A stretch of 64,000 nt of DNA from Lactiplantibacillus plantarum (GCF_014131735.1 NZ_CP039121.1:992001-1056000), one strand, 5' to 3'; positions 17,995-28,868 are shown, counted from the first letter of the stretch. Notes: generated by a model from the letters alone, not told the origin. Numbers and translations are program-made.

Positions 17995-19350
17995 TTAGTT
18001 TAAGGTTGCGGCTGCTTTTTGGGCAGCGACGTTGATAATGTTCCAAGGACGGTCGAAGCCTGGTTGGAAGAAGAAGTCCGTGTAAGCTAAGTCAGCAACA
18101 GTCAGTTTAGCTTGAATAGCCACTGAGATAGCGTTGATGTTAGCAGTAACATCGTACTTCGACATGATTTGCGCACCAAGCACGCGACCATCAGTTGGGT
18201 CAAAGGTTAGTTTGAACCAAACTTTGGTGTTGCCAGCATCTTCAGAGACAAACTTAGGCCGAATGGTATCGGTGACTAACACGGATGCCGTCTTAACGCC
18301 CAGCTTGTCAGCCGTGCCTTCTTTAACACCAGTGGAAGCAAAGTGGTAGTCAAAGACGGAAAGTGCGGATGAACCAGAAACAGCAGGCATTGGTACGTTT
18401 TCGCCAAGTAAGTTCTTAGCGGCAATCCGACCTTGCCGACGAGCGTTAGTGGCTAACGCAATGCGGTTATCCTTGCCAGTTGGGGCAAATGGGACTAAGG
18501 TCGCGTCCCCGACGGCGTAAATGTCAGTGTCACTCGTTTGGAGGTGGTCGTTGATCTTGATCAAACCGTGATCATCTAAGTCGACAACGCCCTTCAAGAA
18601 GCCAGTTGCTGGCCGAATCCCGGCGGCAGTTACGACCAGGTCAGCTGGATATTCGCCTTGATCGGTCACTACTTTGGTGACGTGGCCGTCAACACCTTCA
18701 TACGCTTTAATACCTTGGCCAACTGCAGCATAGATGCCGTGATCGGCCATCGTCTTAGTCAAGATATCCGTGAATTCTTGATCAAGGTAAAGACTAAGTA
18801 AACGTGGTAATAGGTCGATAACCGTGACGTGCATGCCAGCTTTGGCAAAGACTTCAGCCGCTTCAATCCCAATATAACCGGAGCCAATGACAACCACATT
18901 CTTAACGCTAGGGTCAACGGTCTTGGCCTTTAATTTGATGGCCCAGTCGCGTCCACGCATTGCGTAGATGTTGGCTAAGTCATGGCCGGGTACTGGTAGG
19001 TCAAATGGTACCGCGCCGACACTTAGGACTAGCTTGTCATAAGCTTCATCACGTTCGTCACCAGTGGCGTGGTCAATGACGTGCACACTGTGACTAGCAG
19101 GGTCGACCTTACTAATTTCACTATTTACAAAGACGTGAACGCCTTGGGCTTGCATGCCAGCAGGAGTGGCATAGCTGACGGAGTTAACGTCTTTAACGGC
19201 ACCTTCGAGGTATAATTGCATCCCACATGAGAGGAATGACAGAAAATTACCTTTTTCATACCATTGAATTTCAGTATCTGGTTGAGCGGCTAAAATACCG
19301 CGAACCGTTTCATAACCACCATGAGAAGAACCAACGACAATAACTTTCAT
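17995..19350 (-). CDS. nox: NADH oxidase (water-forming), CoA-disulfide reductase family
   Basis: 451 residues, full length. It has an N-terminal FAD-binding motif ([10 protein letters not shown]), the redox-active Cys42 in [11 protein letters not shown], an NAD-binding motif [16 protein letters not shown] and a second FAD motif [10 protein letters not shown]. It reduces O2 to water with NADH, regenerating NAD+ and removing oxygen, a typical aerobic function in lactobacilli. GGAGG is 9-10 bases upstream of the ATG. Two tandem promoters with operator-like palindromes lie upstream, which suggests control by an oxygen- or peroxide-responsive repressor. Peroxidase (Npx) activity is an alternative for this family. 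Confidence 0.9.
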   Translation of the reverse strand: MKVIVVGSSHGGYETVRGILAAQPDTEIQWYEKGNFLSFLSCGMQLYLEGAVKDVNSVSYATPAGMQAQGVHVFVNSEISKVDPASHSVHVIDHATGDERDEAYDKLVLSVGAVPFDLPVPGHDLANIYAMRGRDWAIKLKAKTVDPSVKNVVVIGSGYIGIEAAEVFAKAGMHVTVIDLLPRLLSLYLDQEFTDILTKTMADHGIYAAVGQGIKAYEGVDGHVTKVVTDQGEYPADLVVTAAGIRPATGFLKGVVDLDDHGLIKINDHLQTSDTDIYAVGDATLVPFAPTGKDNRIALATNARRQGRIAAKNLLGENVPMPAVSGSSALSVFDYHFASTGVKEGTADKLGVKTASVLVTDTIRPKFVSEDAGNTKVWFKLTFDPTDGRVLGAQIMSKYDVTANINAISVAIQAKLTVADLAYTDFFFQPGFDRPWNIINVAAQKAAATLN

Positions 19351-19374
19351 AATTGTAAAGCCTCCAAATTTTAG

Positions 19375-19423
19375 TTTAGAACTGTTCTAAATAGAATATA
19401 ACACGAACTAAGTTTGTCGGCAA
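19375..19423 (-). promoter_or_regulatory. Proximal nox promoter with 17-bp palindromic operator
   Basis: Read on the minus strand: TTGCCG at 19423-19418, a 17-base spacer, TATATT at 19400-19395, then the perfect palindrome TTTAGAAC-T-GTTCTAAA at 19375-19391 around the expected start site. The 7-1-7 symmetry resembles Fur/PerR-type boxes; the regulator is inferred. Confidence 0.6.
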
Positions 19424-19487
19424 GGGTAGTTTGTAATTATTCTAAATTATCAGTGAAAAATAGCTGTGCCCGTCGACACCATTTAGT

Positions 19488-19535
19488 TTAGAAATATTCT
19501 AGTTAGAATATAGCACTAAAATAAATTGTTCACAA
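19488..19535 (-). promoter_or_regulatory. Distal nox promoter with second operator-like copy
   Basis: TTGTGA at 19535-19530, a 17-base spacer, TATATT at 19512-19507, then the operator-like TTAGAAATATTCTAG at 19488-19502. It repeats the layout and much of the sequence of the proximal unit exactly 112 bases upstream. Confidence 0.5.
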
Positions 19536-19558
19536 CTAAAACGGTTACAATTAGCTGC

Positions 19559-19597
19559 AAAAAACACCCAATCATCAAAAAATTGATGACTGGGTGT
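19559..19597 (-). terminator. Terminator of the ABC uptake operon
   Basis: On the minus strand ACACCCAGTCATCAA pairs with TTGATGATTGGGTGT and is followed by a T-run. Confidence 0.88.
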
Positions 19598-19624
19598 CAG
19601 TATTAATAGGGATGGACTTAATGA

Positions 19625-20407
19625 TTATTCAATAATATCGAAGAAACTTAGCAACTTTTCTTTGGTCAATTGGGCTTTTTCCTCATCACGAACATCATAC
19701 TTAATCTGGCCCTGATCAAGGACAATCAGGCGATTACCATAGCGAAGCGCATCGTCTAAATGGTGGGTGATCATCAGACACGTTAACTTTTCCTCCGTGA
19801 CCCGTTGATTCGTTTGTGTCATTAGTTGAGCGCTGGTCTTAGGATCGAGTGCGGCTGTGTGTTCATCTAGTAACAAGAGATCAGGGCGCTGCTCGGTAGC
19901 CATTAAAAAGCTCAGAGCCTGGCGCTGCCCCCCAGATAAATTTTCTGTTGCCGTGTTGAGCCGAGCTGAAAGACCGTTGCCATCCATCGTTTCCGTTAAG
20001 GCTTGAAAGTGGGGCAGGTGCTTTTTCAATTGGCGTAATTTTAACGTACGTCGCTTACCACGTTGGCTGGCAAGCAGTAAGTTTTCGGCAACGGTCATCC
20101 GGGGTGCGGTGCCCATCTTGGGGTCTTGGAAAACGCGCGCCAGGAAAGCGGTCCGCTTTTCAACGGATAGTCGGGTGATGTCCTGGTCACGTAACTGGAT
20201 GGTGCCACTATCAACCGGTAACTCGCCACTGATCGTGTTGAAGAGGGTCGACTTACCAGCACCATTTGAACCAAGTACGGTAATAAAATCACCATCATAG
20301 ACGTCTAAGTTCAGGCCCCGCAAAATTTTGACCTCATTCGGGGTTCCCGAATTAACTTTGGTCACGATATTTTTTAATGATAATAATGGGGCACTACTGT
20401 TCGTCAT
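19625..20407 (-). CDS. ABC transporter ATP-binding protein (partner of BPD_transp_2-type permease)
   Basis: 260 residues. Walker A is GSNGAGKST, the signature LSGGQRQAL and Walker B LLLLDEHTAALD. The last carries His where most ABC ATPases have Pro, as seen in this ATPase subfamily. It energises the permease encoded immediately upstream, with a 14-base overlap of the two genes. Cytoplasmic face of the membrane. Substrate: see the binding protein. Confidence 0.9.
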   Translation of the reverse strand: MTNSSAPLLSLKNIVTKVNSGTPNEVKILRGLNLDVYDGDFITVLGSNGAGKSTLFNTISGELPVDSGTIQLRDQDITRLSVEKRTAFLARVFQDPKMGTAPRMTVAENLLLASQRGKRRTLKLRQLKKHLPHFQALTETMDGNGLSARLNTATENLSGGQRQALSFLMATEQRPDLLLLDEHTAALDPKTSAQLMTQTNQRVTEEKLTCLMITHHLDDALRYGNRLIVLDQGQIKYDVRDEEKAQLTKEKLLSFFDIIE

Positions 20408-21302
20408 AACGGGCCACTCCCTTCTTTAAAACGTGATTAAGATGTAGAACTTTACTGAATTGCGGTAACATTAAGCAGATTGCCAGAATTAATGCGGATA
20501 ACAGGTTCATGTCGTTGGTGTTGAAGCCCAGTTGGAGGACTAACAGGCGCACGAACTGATACAAAATACTGCCGAGGGTAACCGCAACGAGTCGTTGATT
20601 CAACGTTAATTCACCAAAGACAACTTCACCGATGATGATCGAGGCTAGCGCAATTACGATGATTCCGATTCCCATGCTGACATCGGCATAACCGTTATTT
20701 TGCGCAATTAATGCGCCGCCCAGGCCAATGATACCGTTAGAGACCATCAATCCCATGATGGTCATGTTATCGGTGTTAATACCAATTGAACGTGCCATTT
20801 CACGATTGTCACCAGTGACAATGAAGGCTTGGCCGAGGTTAGTTTGCAAGAAGACAATCAGAAGCACGGTAATGATACTGATCACTACTAGGCCAACAAA
20901 GACGCTGTCAAAATATTTAGGCAGTGATTCCAAAAAGTGATTAGAAAAAATAGTTTGTTTGCCTAGCAATGAAACGTTGGAACTGCCGCCCATAATGCGC
21001 AAATTGATTGATAAGCACGCGGTCATCACTAGAATCCCGGCTAAGAGAATGGGCACTTTACCCTTGGTATAAAGTAGACCGGTGACCAGGCCGGTAATCG
21101 CGCCCGCAACGAAGGCTAACAGGGAAGCGGTAACGGGGCCCATTCCATGGCTAATCGCCATGACAGCAGTGGCCGCACCGAGTGGAAACGTCCCTTCGAC
21201 GGTCATATCAGGAAAATCAAGAATTCGAAATGTCAAAAATAATGCGACGCCTAAGGTTGCCCACAAGAGGCCTTGGCCGATACTCGATACGATCATACTC
21301 AT
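20394..21302 (-). CDS. ABC transporter permease (COG4120 type)
   Basis: 302 residues with about eight to nine membrane segments. The N-terminal stretch LLWATLGVALFLTFRILDFPDMTVEGTFPLGAA is the usual beginning of the branched-chain-type permeases paired with PF04392-like binding proteins. NREMARSIGINTDNM is the cytoplasmic coupling loop. It overlaps the binding-protein gene by 4 bases and the ATPase gene by 14, so the three are one operon. Confidence 0.9.
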   Translation of the reverse strand: MSMIVSSIGQGLLWATLGVALFLTFRILDFPDMTVEGTFPLGAATAVMAISHGMGPVTASLLAFVAGAITGLVTGLLYTKGKVPILLAGILVMTACLSINLRIMGGSSNVSLLGKQTIFSNHFLESLPKYFDSVFVGLVVISIITVLLIVFLQTNLGQAFIVTGDNREMARSIGINTDNMTIMGLMVSNGIIGLGGALIAQNNGYADVSMGIGIIVIALASIIIGEVVFGELTLNQRLVAVTLGSILYQFVRLLVLQLGFNTNDMNLLSALILAICLMLPQFSKVLHLNHVLKKGVARYDEQ

Positions 21303-22306
21303 TTGTAAATAACCCCTTTCGCTTTGGCTTCTTTAAGGACACTTGCTGGGAACTTGATGCCGAGCTTTTTAGCTTCACTTAAATTGATGGTCATCTTACC
21401 CTTAGTGATGACTTTGATTGGGTAGTCGCTAGTTGCTTTGCCCTTTAAAACTTGGGCTGCCATTTCACCAGTTAGTTTACCAAGTTGATATTGGTCAACG
21501 GATAAGGTTGCGAGCCCGCCCGCTTTAACCATCGTATCAACGGCTGGAATGACTGGTACCTTAGCCTTATTTGTAACGGAGACTAGCGTTTTCATGGCAC
21601 TTGCGACGCCATTATCTTGCGGCGCATAAACGGCGTCGACATTGGCGGCCATGGTTTCAGCCACTTGCTGCATATCGTTGGTGTTAGAGATAGTATATAA
21701 CTTGTATTTCACACCTTCTTGTTTACAAATCCGTGCAAACTTTTTGGCGTTATATTCACCACCATGATCTGAAGTGGTGTAAATAATTCCGATTGTTTTA
21801 GCGCTGGGAACGAGCTTCCGCAACAAGTCTAAGTGGGATTTCAATGGAGATTCACCAGAAGTCCCCGTAATATTGGCACCGGGATGTTGGTCGCTTTTAA
21901 TTAGGCCGCTACCCGATGGATCAGTAATACCTGCTAACATAACAGGGGTTTGCTTGTTAGCCGCAGAAGCGAGGGCCTGCGCGGCGGGGGTGGCAATTCC
22001 GACTGTTAACGCGGCGTTTTCGTTCATGAATTTTTGGCTCATGGTTTTCAAGTTACTTTGATCGCCCTGGGCATTTTGATAGTCGATTTTGACCGTCTTG
22101 CCATCGACATAACCATATTCCTTTAGACCAGCGACCACGCCACGATGAATCGCGTCGAGTGCGGGGTGGGTCTGGAGTTGAAGAATGCCGACCGTCGGCA
22201 CTTTCTTTGTACTGGTCGTCTTCGTGGCGGTGGTTTTGCCTGTCATGACAAAGGCCACTCCCAGAAAGACGATCAAGGCACTAATGAATGCAATCATACG
22301 TTTCAA
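21299..22306 (-). CDS. ABC transporter substrate-binding protein (PF04392/TrpX-like)
   Basis: 335 residues from the chosen start. An N-terminal hydrophobic segment (IAFISALIVFLGVAFVM) lacks a lipobox Cys and probably acts as an uncleaved anchor or signal. The mature part begins VPTVGILQLQTHPALDAIHRGVVAGLKEYGY, typical of PF04392 binding proteins, with GITDPSGSGLI and GIIYTTSDHGGEYN. Some Gram-positive members are linked to aromatic amino acids, but I cannot assign a ligand here. The start TTG at 22306 is 6 bases after GAGGTG; an ATG at 22354 would sit right behind the terminator hairpin without a ribosome binding site. Expression is probably controlled by the leader upstream. Confidence 0.85.
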   Translation of the reverse strand: MKRMIAFISALIVFLGVAFVMTGKTTATKTTSTKKVPTVGILQLQTHPALDAIHRGVVAGLKEYGYVDGKTVKIDYQNAQGDQSNLKTMSQKFMNENAALTVGIATPAAQALASAANKQTPVMLAGITDPSGSGLIKSDQHPGANITGTSGESPLKSHLDLLRKLVPSAKTIGIIYTTSDHGGEYNAKKFARICKQEGVKYKLYTISNTNDMQQVAETMAANVDAVYAPQDNGVASAMKTLVSVTNKAKVPVIPAVDTMVKAGGLATLSVDQYQLGKLTGEMAAQVLKGKATSDYPIKVITKGKMTINLSEAKKLGIKFPASVLKEAKAKGVIYK

Positions 22307-22359
22307 TCTAATCACCTCAAAAAATTTCTTAAGCTCGGGCAAGTTCAAAGCCAATAAAA

Positions 22360-22392
22360 AAGGGCAAACCAGTAAGCTCTGGTTTGCCCTTT
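22360..22392 (-). terminator. Attenuator-like terminator before the ABC operon
   Basis: A 13-bp stem, AAGGGCAAACCAG with CTGGTTTGCCCTT, followed by a T-run on the minus strand. It lies between the promoter and the first coding sequence, so it must be read through or regulated. Confidence 0.9.
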
Positions 22393-22394
22393 AC

Positions 22395-22569
22395 GGAACC
22401 GAAGCCTGCTGTGTTAAAACCCATGCAGACTTCTTTGAATATCAAAGTGAGCCGGCACAGATACAAACTGTTTGCCAGATTGTATCCGTGTGGACGGCAT
22501 TACAATCTGAACGGCCGGCTTTGCCATGAACTGTTCAAGTTAGTAACTGACTTTGACATGCTTGGTTCC
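22395..22569 (-). promoter_or_regulatory. Structured 5' leader of the ABC operon, class not recognised (candidate riboswitch)
   Basis: On the minus strand GGAACCAAG (22569-22561) closes with CTTCGGTTCC (22404-22395). Inside are TCAAAG/CTTTGA, AGCCGGC/GCCGGCT, and a long hairpin CAGATTGTA/TACAATCTG topped by CCGT/ACGG. The leader runs directly into an intrinsic terminator. It lacks the T-box sequence and I could not match it to the purine, lysine, TPP, FMN, SAM, M-box, preQ1 or THF consensus. Confidence 0.6.
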
Positions 22570-22593
22570 TCGCTTTCGTTATTGAATGAGTTC

Positions 22594-22622
22594 AGTATAG
22601 GCAAAGTCGAAAAAAGTGTCAA
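22594..22622 (-). promoter_or_regulatory. Strong sigma-A promoter of the ABC operon
   Basis: On the minus strand: consensus TTGACA at 22622-22617, a 17-base spacer, TATACT at 22599-22594. Transcription would begin about 17-20 bases before the closing helix of the leader. Confidence 0.88.
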
Positions 22623-22680
22623 GGATAAATTTCACCAAATATTAAAATTTGTGGTGAAAATCTTGTGAGATGCGGATGCT

Positions 22681-23295
22681 TGGTCGTCGGCATTTGTTCG
22701 TTCTAGTCCGACCTCCGGGGCGGGGGGCCAATGGCTGGAACGCAGCCGACGTCGATTTAAGCCCGAGCAAAACCCGCCTGGTCTCAATCCTGTGAGGGGC
22801 CACGGTTGAAGCCGAACATTGTCTAGTAACGGATTAATACGGTTTTGACATTAGTCTGTTGGCGTAGCAAGCACAGAATTTAGTGGTACCGAACACGTTT
22901 CGGGAAACCGCTCGAATGGCTGATGAACGACCACCGAGCTTAGCGCAACTTATCGGTGCCTATTTTGATACTGGCACTTTAAACAAAGCGTTAGGTTCAT
23001 TAAAGCATTCTGTTGAGAGATTAAATCTTACTACACCGATTCAGGATTAGTGAGCTATCTCAATATCACTTTCAGTCTGACAGTTGATTGACAAAATAAC
23101 TGTTTATAAAAAGCAACGACGAATTCATCAAAAGTTGAGTACATCTTTGTCCGCCATTCGAATACTATCCCGACTGGAAGACGTTCCGGCAATTGGCAGA
23201 AATGCCTGTAAGTTGGCTTAGGACGAACCAGCAAAGCATGTTTACGCTAACTCGCACGTTTTCCAGCGGGCCTAAGCTGGCTGCTTTTGATTTTA
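22681..23295. repeat. Decayed copy of the structured repeat element, copy 3
   Basis: It has the same orientation as the copy at 33.09-33.97 kb. The shared blocks are GCTGGAACGCAGCCGAC, GTTGGCGTAGCAAGCACAG, the CCGAACACG stretch, and the end block CAGCGGGCCTAAGCTGGCTG. Terminal inverted repeats and the central hairpin block are missing, and point changes are numerous. It fills the intergenic space between the ABC promoter and the metA leader; no gene was seen in it. Confidence 0.7.
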
Positions 23296-23357
23296 GTTAT
23301 TCAGCAAGTTTTGAATAAGCATTCAAGTAAAACATAACGAAAAAACAATAAAATGAG

Positions 23358-23386
23358 TTGACAATGAATAAAGGTGGTGTTAAATT
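23358..23386 (+). promoter_or_regulatory. Promoter of the metA leader
   Basis: TTGACA at 23358-23363, a 17-base spacer, TAAATT at 23381-23386. Confidence 0.65.
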
Positions 23387-23404
23387 AGTTTTAAATTAAA
23401 AACA

Positions 23405-23693
23405 GATTAAGACGTTGAAGAGAAGAGTAATCGCATCACTGATTTGCAGAGAGCTTCGTAATGGTGAGAGAAGTATTCAGGAGTGCGGTGAAGATGAGCT
23501 TGGAGTCATGATGCGGGTCGTAGTGGCTACGCATGCGGTGGCAACCGATATATTGCGGGGTTTCCTAGATTTTTCAGGGTACTCGTCGAGGTTGTGATCG
23601 TGAGATGGCAGCGAACAACGGTGGTAACGCGAAAGCTTTCGTCCGTTAGTTTCTAACATATTAGAGACTAATGGATGGGAGCTTTTTTTTGTT
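23405..23693 (+). promoter_or_regulatory. T-box leader of metA-metY-hom, methionine type
   Basis: Stem I carries AGTA before ATCGCAT, which pairs with GTGCGGT; the 3' side of the specifier loop is GAAG followed by ATG (23494-23496) and A. The T-box sequence is GGTGGTAACGCG at 23620-23631, which departs from the usual TGGNACC by one base. The terminator stem (about 23632-23693) ends in eight T. Met-specific T-boxes upstream of methionine genes are established in Lactobacillales. Confidence 0.9.
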
Positions 23694-23720
23694 TCAATAC
23701 AGGTGAGAGGGAGCGGTTAG

Positions 23721-25885
<2,165 letters not shown>

Positions 25886-25935
25886 TAGGTCGGAATGGTC
25901 GATGATTGAAAGTATGTGAAACGGAGGGTGCGACA

Positions 25936-27216
25936 ATGACAACGACAATTGAAGTGGGCATGTTAGGGTTAGGAACTGTGGGTAGTGGGGTGGTTGAACG
26001 GTTGACCCGCTCGGCTGCCAAAATTGAACAAACGCAGGGTATTCGGTTGCACCTAGCAGCAGTTGCCGTTAATCATTTGAACGCGCCTCGGACTGTTCAG
26101 TTACCGATTGGGACGCGCTTGACCGATTCATTAACGAACGTTGTTTGTGACCGAAAAATCCAACTAGTCATTGAAGTCATGGGGACGGTCGCAATTGCTA
26201 AAAAGGCCATTGTGGCAGCACTTAATCAGGGTAAGGCTGTCGTGACCGCTAATAAAGACTTAATTGCAACGGCGGGACCTGAATTGGCTGCGTTAGCCAA
26301 AAAACAGGGCTGTGATTTATTTTACGAGGCTAGTGTTGCGGGGGGGATTCCGATCTTGCGGACATTAACAGATAGTTACGTGACGGACAATGTGCAGGCG
26401 GTCAGCGGAATCATCAACGGGACGGCTAATTATATGCTAAGTGCAATGGCAACCGGGCAATCGTACGAACAAGCTTTAGCTACTGCACAAGCAGCCGGGT
26501 ACGCCGAAGCTGATCCGACTAATGATGTTGCGGGCATTGATGCGGCATACAAATTGATGATCCTCAGTCGCTTTGCTTTTGGGCAAGAGTTGAGCCTGCC
26601 GCAGATTGCACCCACGGGAATCACGCATTTAAGCGCTTCGGTTTGTCGATTAGCAGCTGAAAATGGCTGGCAGATTAAATTGCTCGCGCAGATTCAGCGA
26701 CACGGATCTGGTTTGTATTGTCGTGTGGCGCCAGTGGCCGTGCCGGTTGATCAACCCCTGAGTCAGATCAATGGGGTCCAAAACGCTGTAGCTGTTCAAA
26801 GTGAAGCCATTGGTACCAGCTTGTATACCGGACCGGGTGCGGGAAGTACGGCGACGGCTAATAGTGTTCTAAATGACGTCTTAGTAGCGGCCAAGCACCT
26901 TATCAATGGTTATCGAATGATTCGTAACCAGAAAAGAAGTGTCTCGTTAACGGTCACTCGATTTGACCAGTTACCACAAACATACTTAGGCATTGGTCCG
27001 GTCGCACCAGAAGCCGTGAAATATTACGCTAATGAAGCTGATTTCTCAGTAAAAACGATTGCCGATGATTGTTATCAGATTACTGGATTAAGTGCGGTGA
27101 AACGCAAAAAGCTGCGTGCGAACTTGCCACTGACTTTGATACCAATTGCCGGTACAACGGACTGGAAGCAAGTGACCGAAAATTCAATAACATCTCCCAT
27201 AAATGTTGCAATTTGA
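25936..27216 (+). CDS. hom: Homoserine dehydrogenase
   Basis: 426 residues. The nucleotide-binding motif is MLGLGTVGSGV, followed by VTANKDLIA, the INGTANYML active-site strand and AEADPTNDVAGIDAAYKL. It reduces aspartate semialdehyde to homoserine, which feeds metA. The last 80 or so residues do not show a recognisable ACT regulatory domain sequence, although the length would accommodate one; feedback control may be altered. GGAGGG lies 8 bases before the start; an in-frame upstream start at 25906 is less likely. A terminator follows 7 bases after the stop. Confidence 0.93.
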   Translation: MTTTIEVGMLGLGTVGSGVVERLTRSAAKIEQTQGIRLHLAAVAVNHLNAPRTVQLPIGTRLTDSLTNVVCDRKIQLVIEVMGTVAIAKKAIVAALNQGKAVVTANKDLIATAGPELAALAKKQGCDLFYEASVAGGIPILRTLTDSYVTDNVQAVSGIINGTANYMLSAMATGQSYEQALATAQAAGYAEADPTNDVAGIDAAYKLMILSRFAFGQELSLPQIAPTGITHLSASVCRLAAENGWQIKLLAQIQRHGSGLYCRVAPVAVPVDQPLSQINGVQNAVAVQSEAIGTSLYTGPGAGSTATANSVLNDVLVAAKHLINGYRMIRNQKRSVSLTVTRFDQLPQTYLGIGPVAPEAVKYYANEADFSVKTIADDCYQITGLSAVKRKKLRANLPLTLIPIAGTTDWKQVTENSITSPINVAI

Positions 27217-27222
27217 AAAAGA

Positions 27223-27262
27223 ATGCTCAGGTACAGTATACTGTATCTGAGCGTCTTTTTTT
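27223..27262 (+). terminator. Terminator of the metA-metY-hom operon
   Basis: GCTCAGGTACAG pairs with CTGTATCTGAGC around a TATA loop, then seven T. Confidence 0.9.
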
Positions 27263-27366
27263 GATGCTAAGTTCCCATGGGATATCCATGGCTAAGTGGA
27301 TGAGCTAATTGAAATGAGTTAGCGAGACGTGGCAGTTGGTTGACTGACACGATGAGGAGTGAAATT

Positions 27367-28263
27367 ATGAAAATTGCGGTGGTGACCGAAAGTTCTGCTA
27401 ATTTAAAAGCGCAGGCGGTGAAAGACTACCAAATTACGGTGGTGAACGACCCGATTATGTTCGGTAATCATGTTTACCACGAGAACGTAGATATCACGAC
27501 GGATCAATTTTACCGATTACTAAAAGTTGAAAAAGAAATTCCAACGATTTCTCAAATTTCAATGCCAGAGATGCAAGTCGTTTTTGATCAGCTGCAAGCG
27601 GCGGGCTATGACCAAATTCTAGTTATTGGGTTGAGTAGTGGTATCAGTGGCTGGATCAATAATTTGAAGACCTATGCGCCGTCAGTTGACGGTATTGACG
27701 TGCGGGTGTTTGATTCACGAACTGCTTGCGCGGGGACGGCGAACATGGTGAAGCTGGCTGCGGCCATGGCATTGGCGGACTATACCTTAGATGAAATTAT
27801 TGCGCAACTGACGCGCTTGCGGGCGGCTACGACGACGGTCTTAATCGTTAACTCGATGCGCCATCTAGTTAAAAATGGCCGGATTTATAACAATAGTAGT
27901 CTGGCCGGAACGATGGTGTTGCGCAATAAGCCGATTATTACGTTCAATGGGCATGGGAAGATTCAACTTTTAGGTAAGGAACGGACGCTTAAAAATGCAC
28001 AACAGGCTGTTCAAGATGAATTTAGTCAGTTTGTGATGAACAGTCAATTACCAGTTCGGCTGGACGTCATCAGCGCTAATGACGCGCAGATTGCCGAAGA
28101 TTGGGCGAGCGAACTACGTTATCAGTTTCCAGCAGTCCGGGTCAAGACTGGGGTTATCGGTCCAGTTTTAGGCGTCTTGACTGGAGACCATGCGCTCGGA
28201 ATGATCTGGTCATTAGATTGGAAGCCATTGTTGACGACCCTCAATCAGGAGCAAAAACAATAG
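27367..28263 (+). CDS. DegV family protein (fatty-acid-binding, FakB-like fold)
   Basis: 298 residues. Its start, KIAVVTESSANL, and the core QISMPEMQVVF, GLSSGISGW and FDSRTACAG are the DegV/EDD-fold signatures. Family members bind a long-chain fatty acid and the best studied (FakB) present it to the FakA kinase. No fakA-like gene is adjacent. GAGGAG lies upstream of the ATG at 27367; earlier in-frame starts lack a ribosome binding site. Confidence 0.9.
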   Translation: MKIAVVTESSANLKAQAVKDYQITVVNDPIMFGNHVYHENVDITTDQFYRLLKVEKEIPTISQISMPEMQVVFDQLQAAGYDQILVIGLSSGISGWINNLKTYAPSVDGIDVRVFDSRTACAGTANMVKLAAAMALADYTLDEIIAQLTRLRAATTTVLIVNSMRHLVKNGRIYNNSSLAGTMVLRNKPIITFNGHGKIQLLGKERTLKNAQQAVQDEFSQFVMNSQLPVRLDVISANDAQIAEDWASELRYQFPAVRVKTGVIGPVLGVLTGDHALGMIWSLDWKPLLTTLNQEQKQ

Positions 28264-28347
28264 GCCGTTGGGGTTGCCCGTGTGCGGTTTGCTGATGATA
28301 CTGTCGTATACAGGCAGCTGGGTTTTAAAAAAGTTTTGCATCGAAGG

Positions 28348-28376
28348 TTGACATTTTACTAAAATGATATTATGGT
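28348..28376 (+). promoter_or_regulatory. Promoter of the panE-like T-box leader
   Basis: TTGACA at 28348-28353, a 17-base spacer, TATGGT at 28371-28376, with alternative -10 boxes (TATTAT, TATAAC) nearby. Confidence 0.6.
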
Positions 28377-28394
28377 TATAACATTAAAACTTGA

Positions 28395-28656
28395 TAAAAA
28401 GCTATAATGCTTTAAGGAGTAACTGACTTGTGATGCTCAGAAAGCGCCGTTGCTGTGAAGGTGTGATGACAAGTGAGTAAAAGTTAAAGGATTGGCGTGA
28501 ATTTTACGAGATTCACTGGTAGCACCCATTATTGTGCACGCGTTTAGTTGTTGTGAACGCGATGAGTAGCCGGATGTGAGTTCGGTTAGCAATAAGGTGG
28601 TACCGCGCGTAAGCGCCCTTTGGATAATTTGATCGATTATTCAAAGGGCGCTTTTT
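28395..28656 (+). promoter_or_regulatory. T-box leader upstream of the panE-like gene, probably valine-specific
   Basis: Canonical T-box AGGTGGTACCGCG at 28595-28607, followed by a terminator with GCGCCCTTTG / CAAAGGGCGC stem and T-run ending near 28656. Stem I: AGTA 28418-28421, ACTGACTTGT (28422-28431) pairs with ACAAGTGAGT (28469-28478), lower stem CTTT/AAAG. In the register of the Met leader the specifier is GTT at 28483-28485, a Val codon. The TGGT bulge would pair with an A73 tRNA, which fits tRNA-Val. Confidence 0.88.
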
Positions 28657-28665
28657 CGTCAAGTG

Positions 28666-28840
28666 ACACATAGCATTATTTTTTAGTTAACACATAGTAG
28701 TCATTATTTAGGTCGCGCATCGCGGTTAATCATCGTAAACACATAGTTGTTCGACATCACGTGACAGCACATAGTAGATCGTAAGCACGGGCCCGTTTAT
28801 TGGAAAAGCACTGAAGCGAGCGGGGAACATATACACATAG
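28666..28840 (+). repeat. Five copies of ACACATAG between T-box and start codon
   Basis: ACACATAG occurs at 28666-28673, 28690-28697, 28739-28746 and 28833-28840, and GCACATAG at 28767-28774. All are in the same direction within the leader mRNA. The distance from T-box terminator to start codon (over 200 bases) is unusually long. Confidence 0.7.
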
Positions 28841-28868
28841 TGGGCAAGACGAAAGGATGGTTTTACTT

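Noticed and set aside
22307..22354. Start of the ABC binding protein at ATG 22354
   Set aside because: It lies right after the terminator T-run without a ribosome binding site; TTG 22306 is well placed behind GAGGTG.
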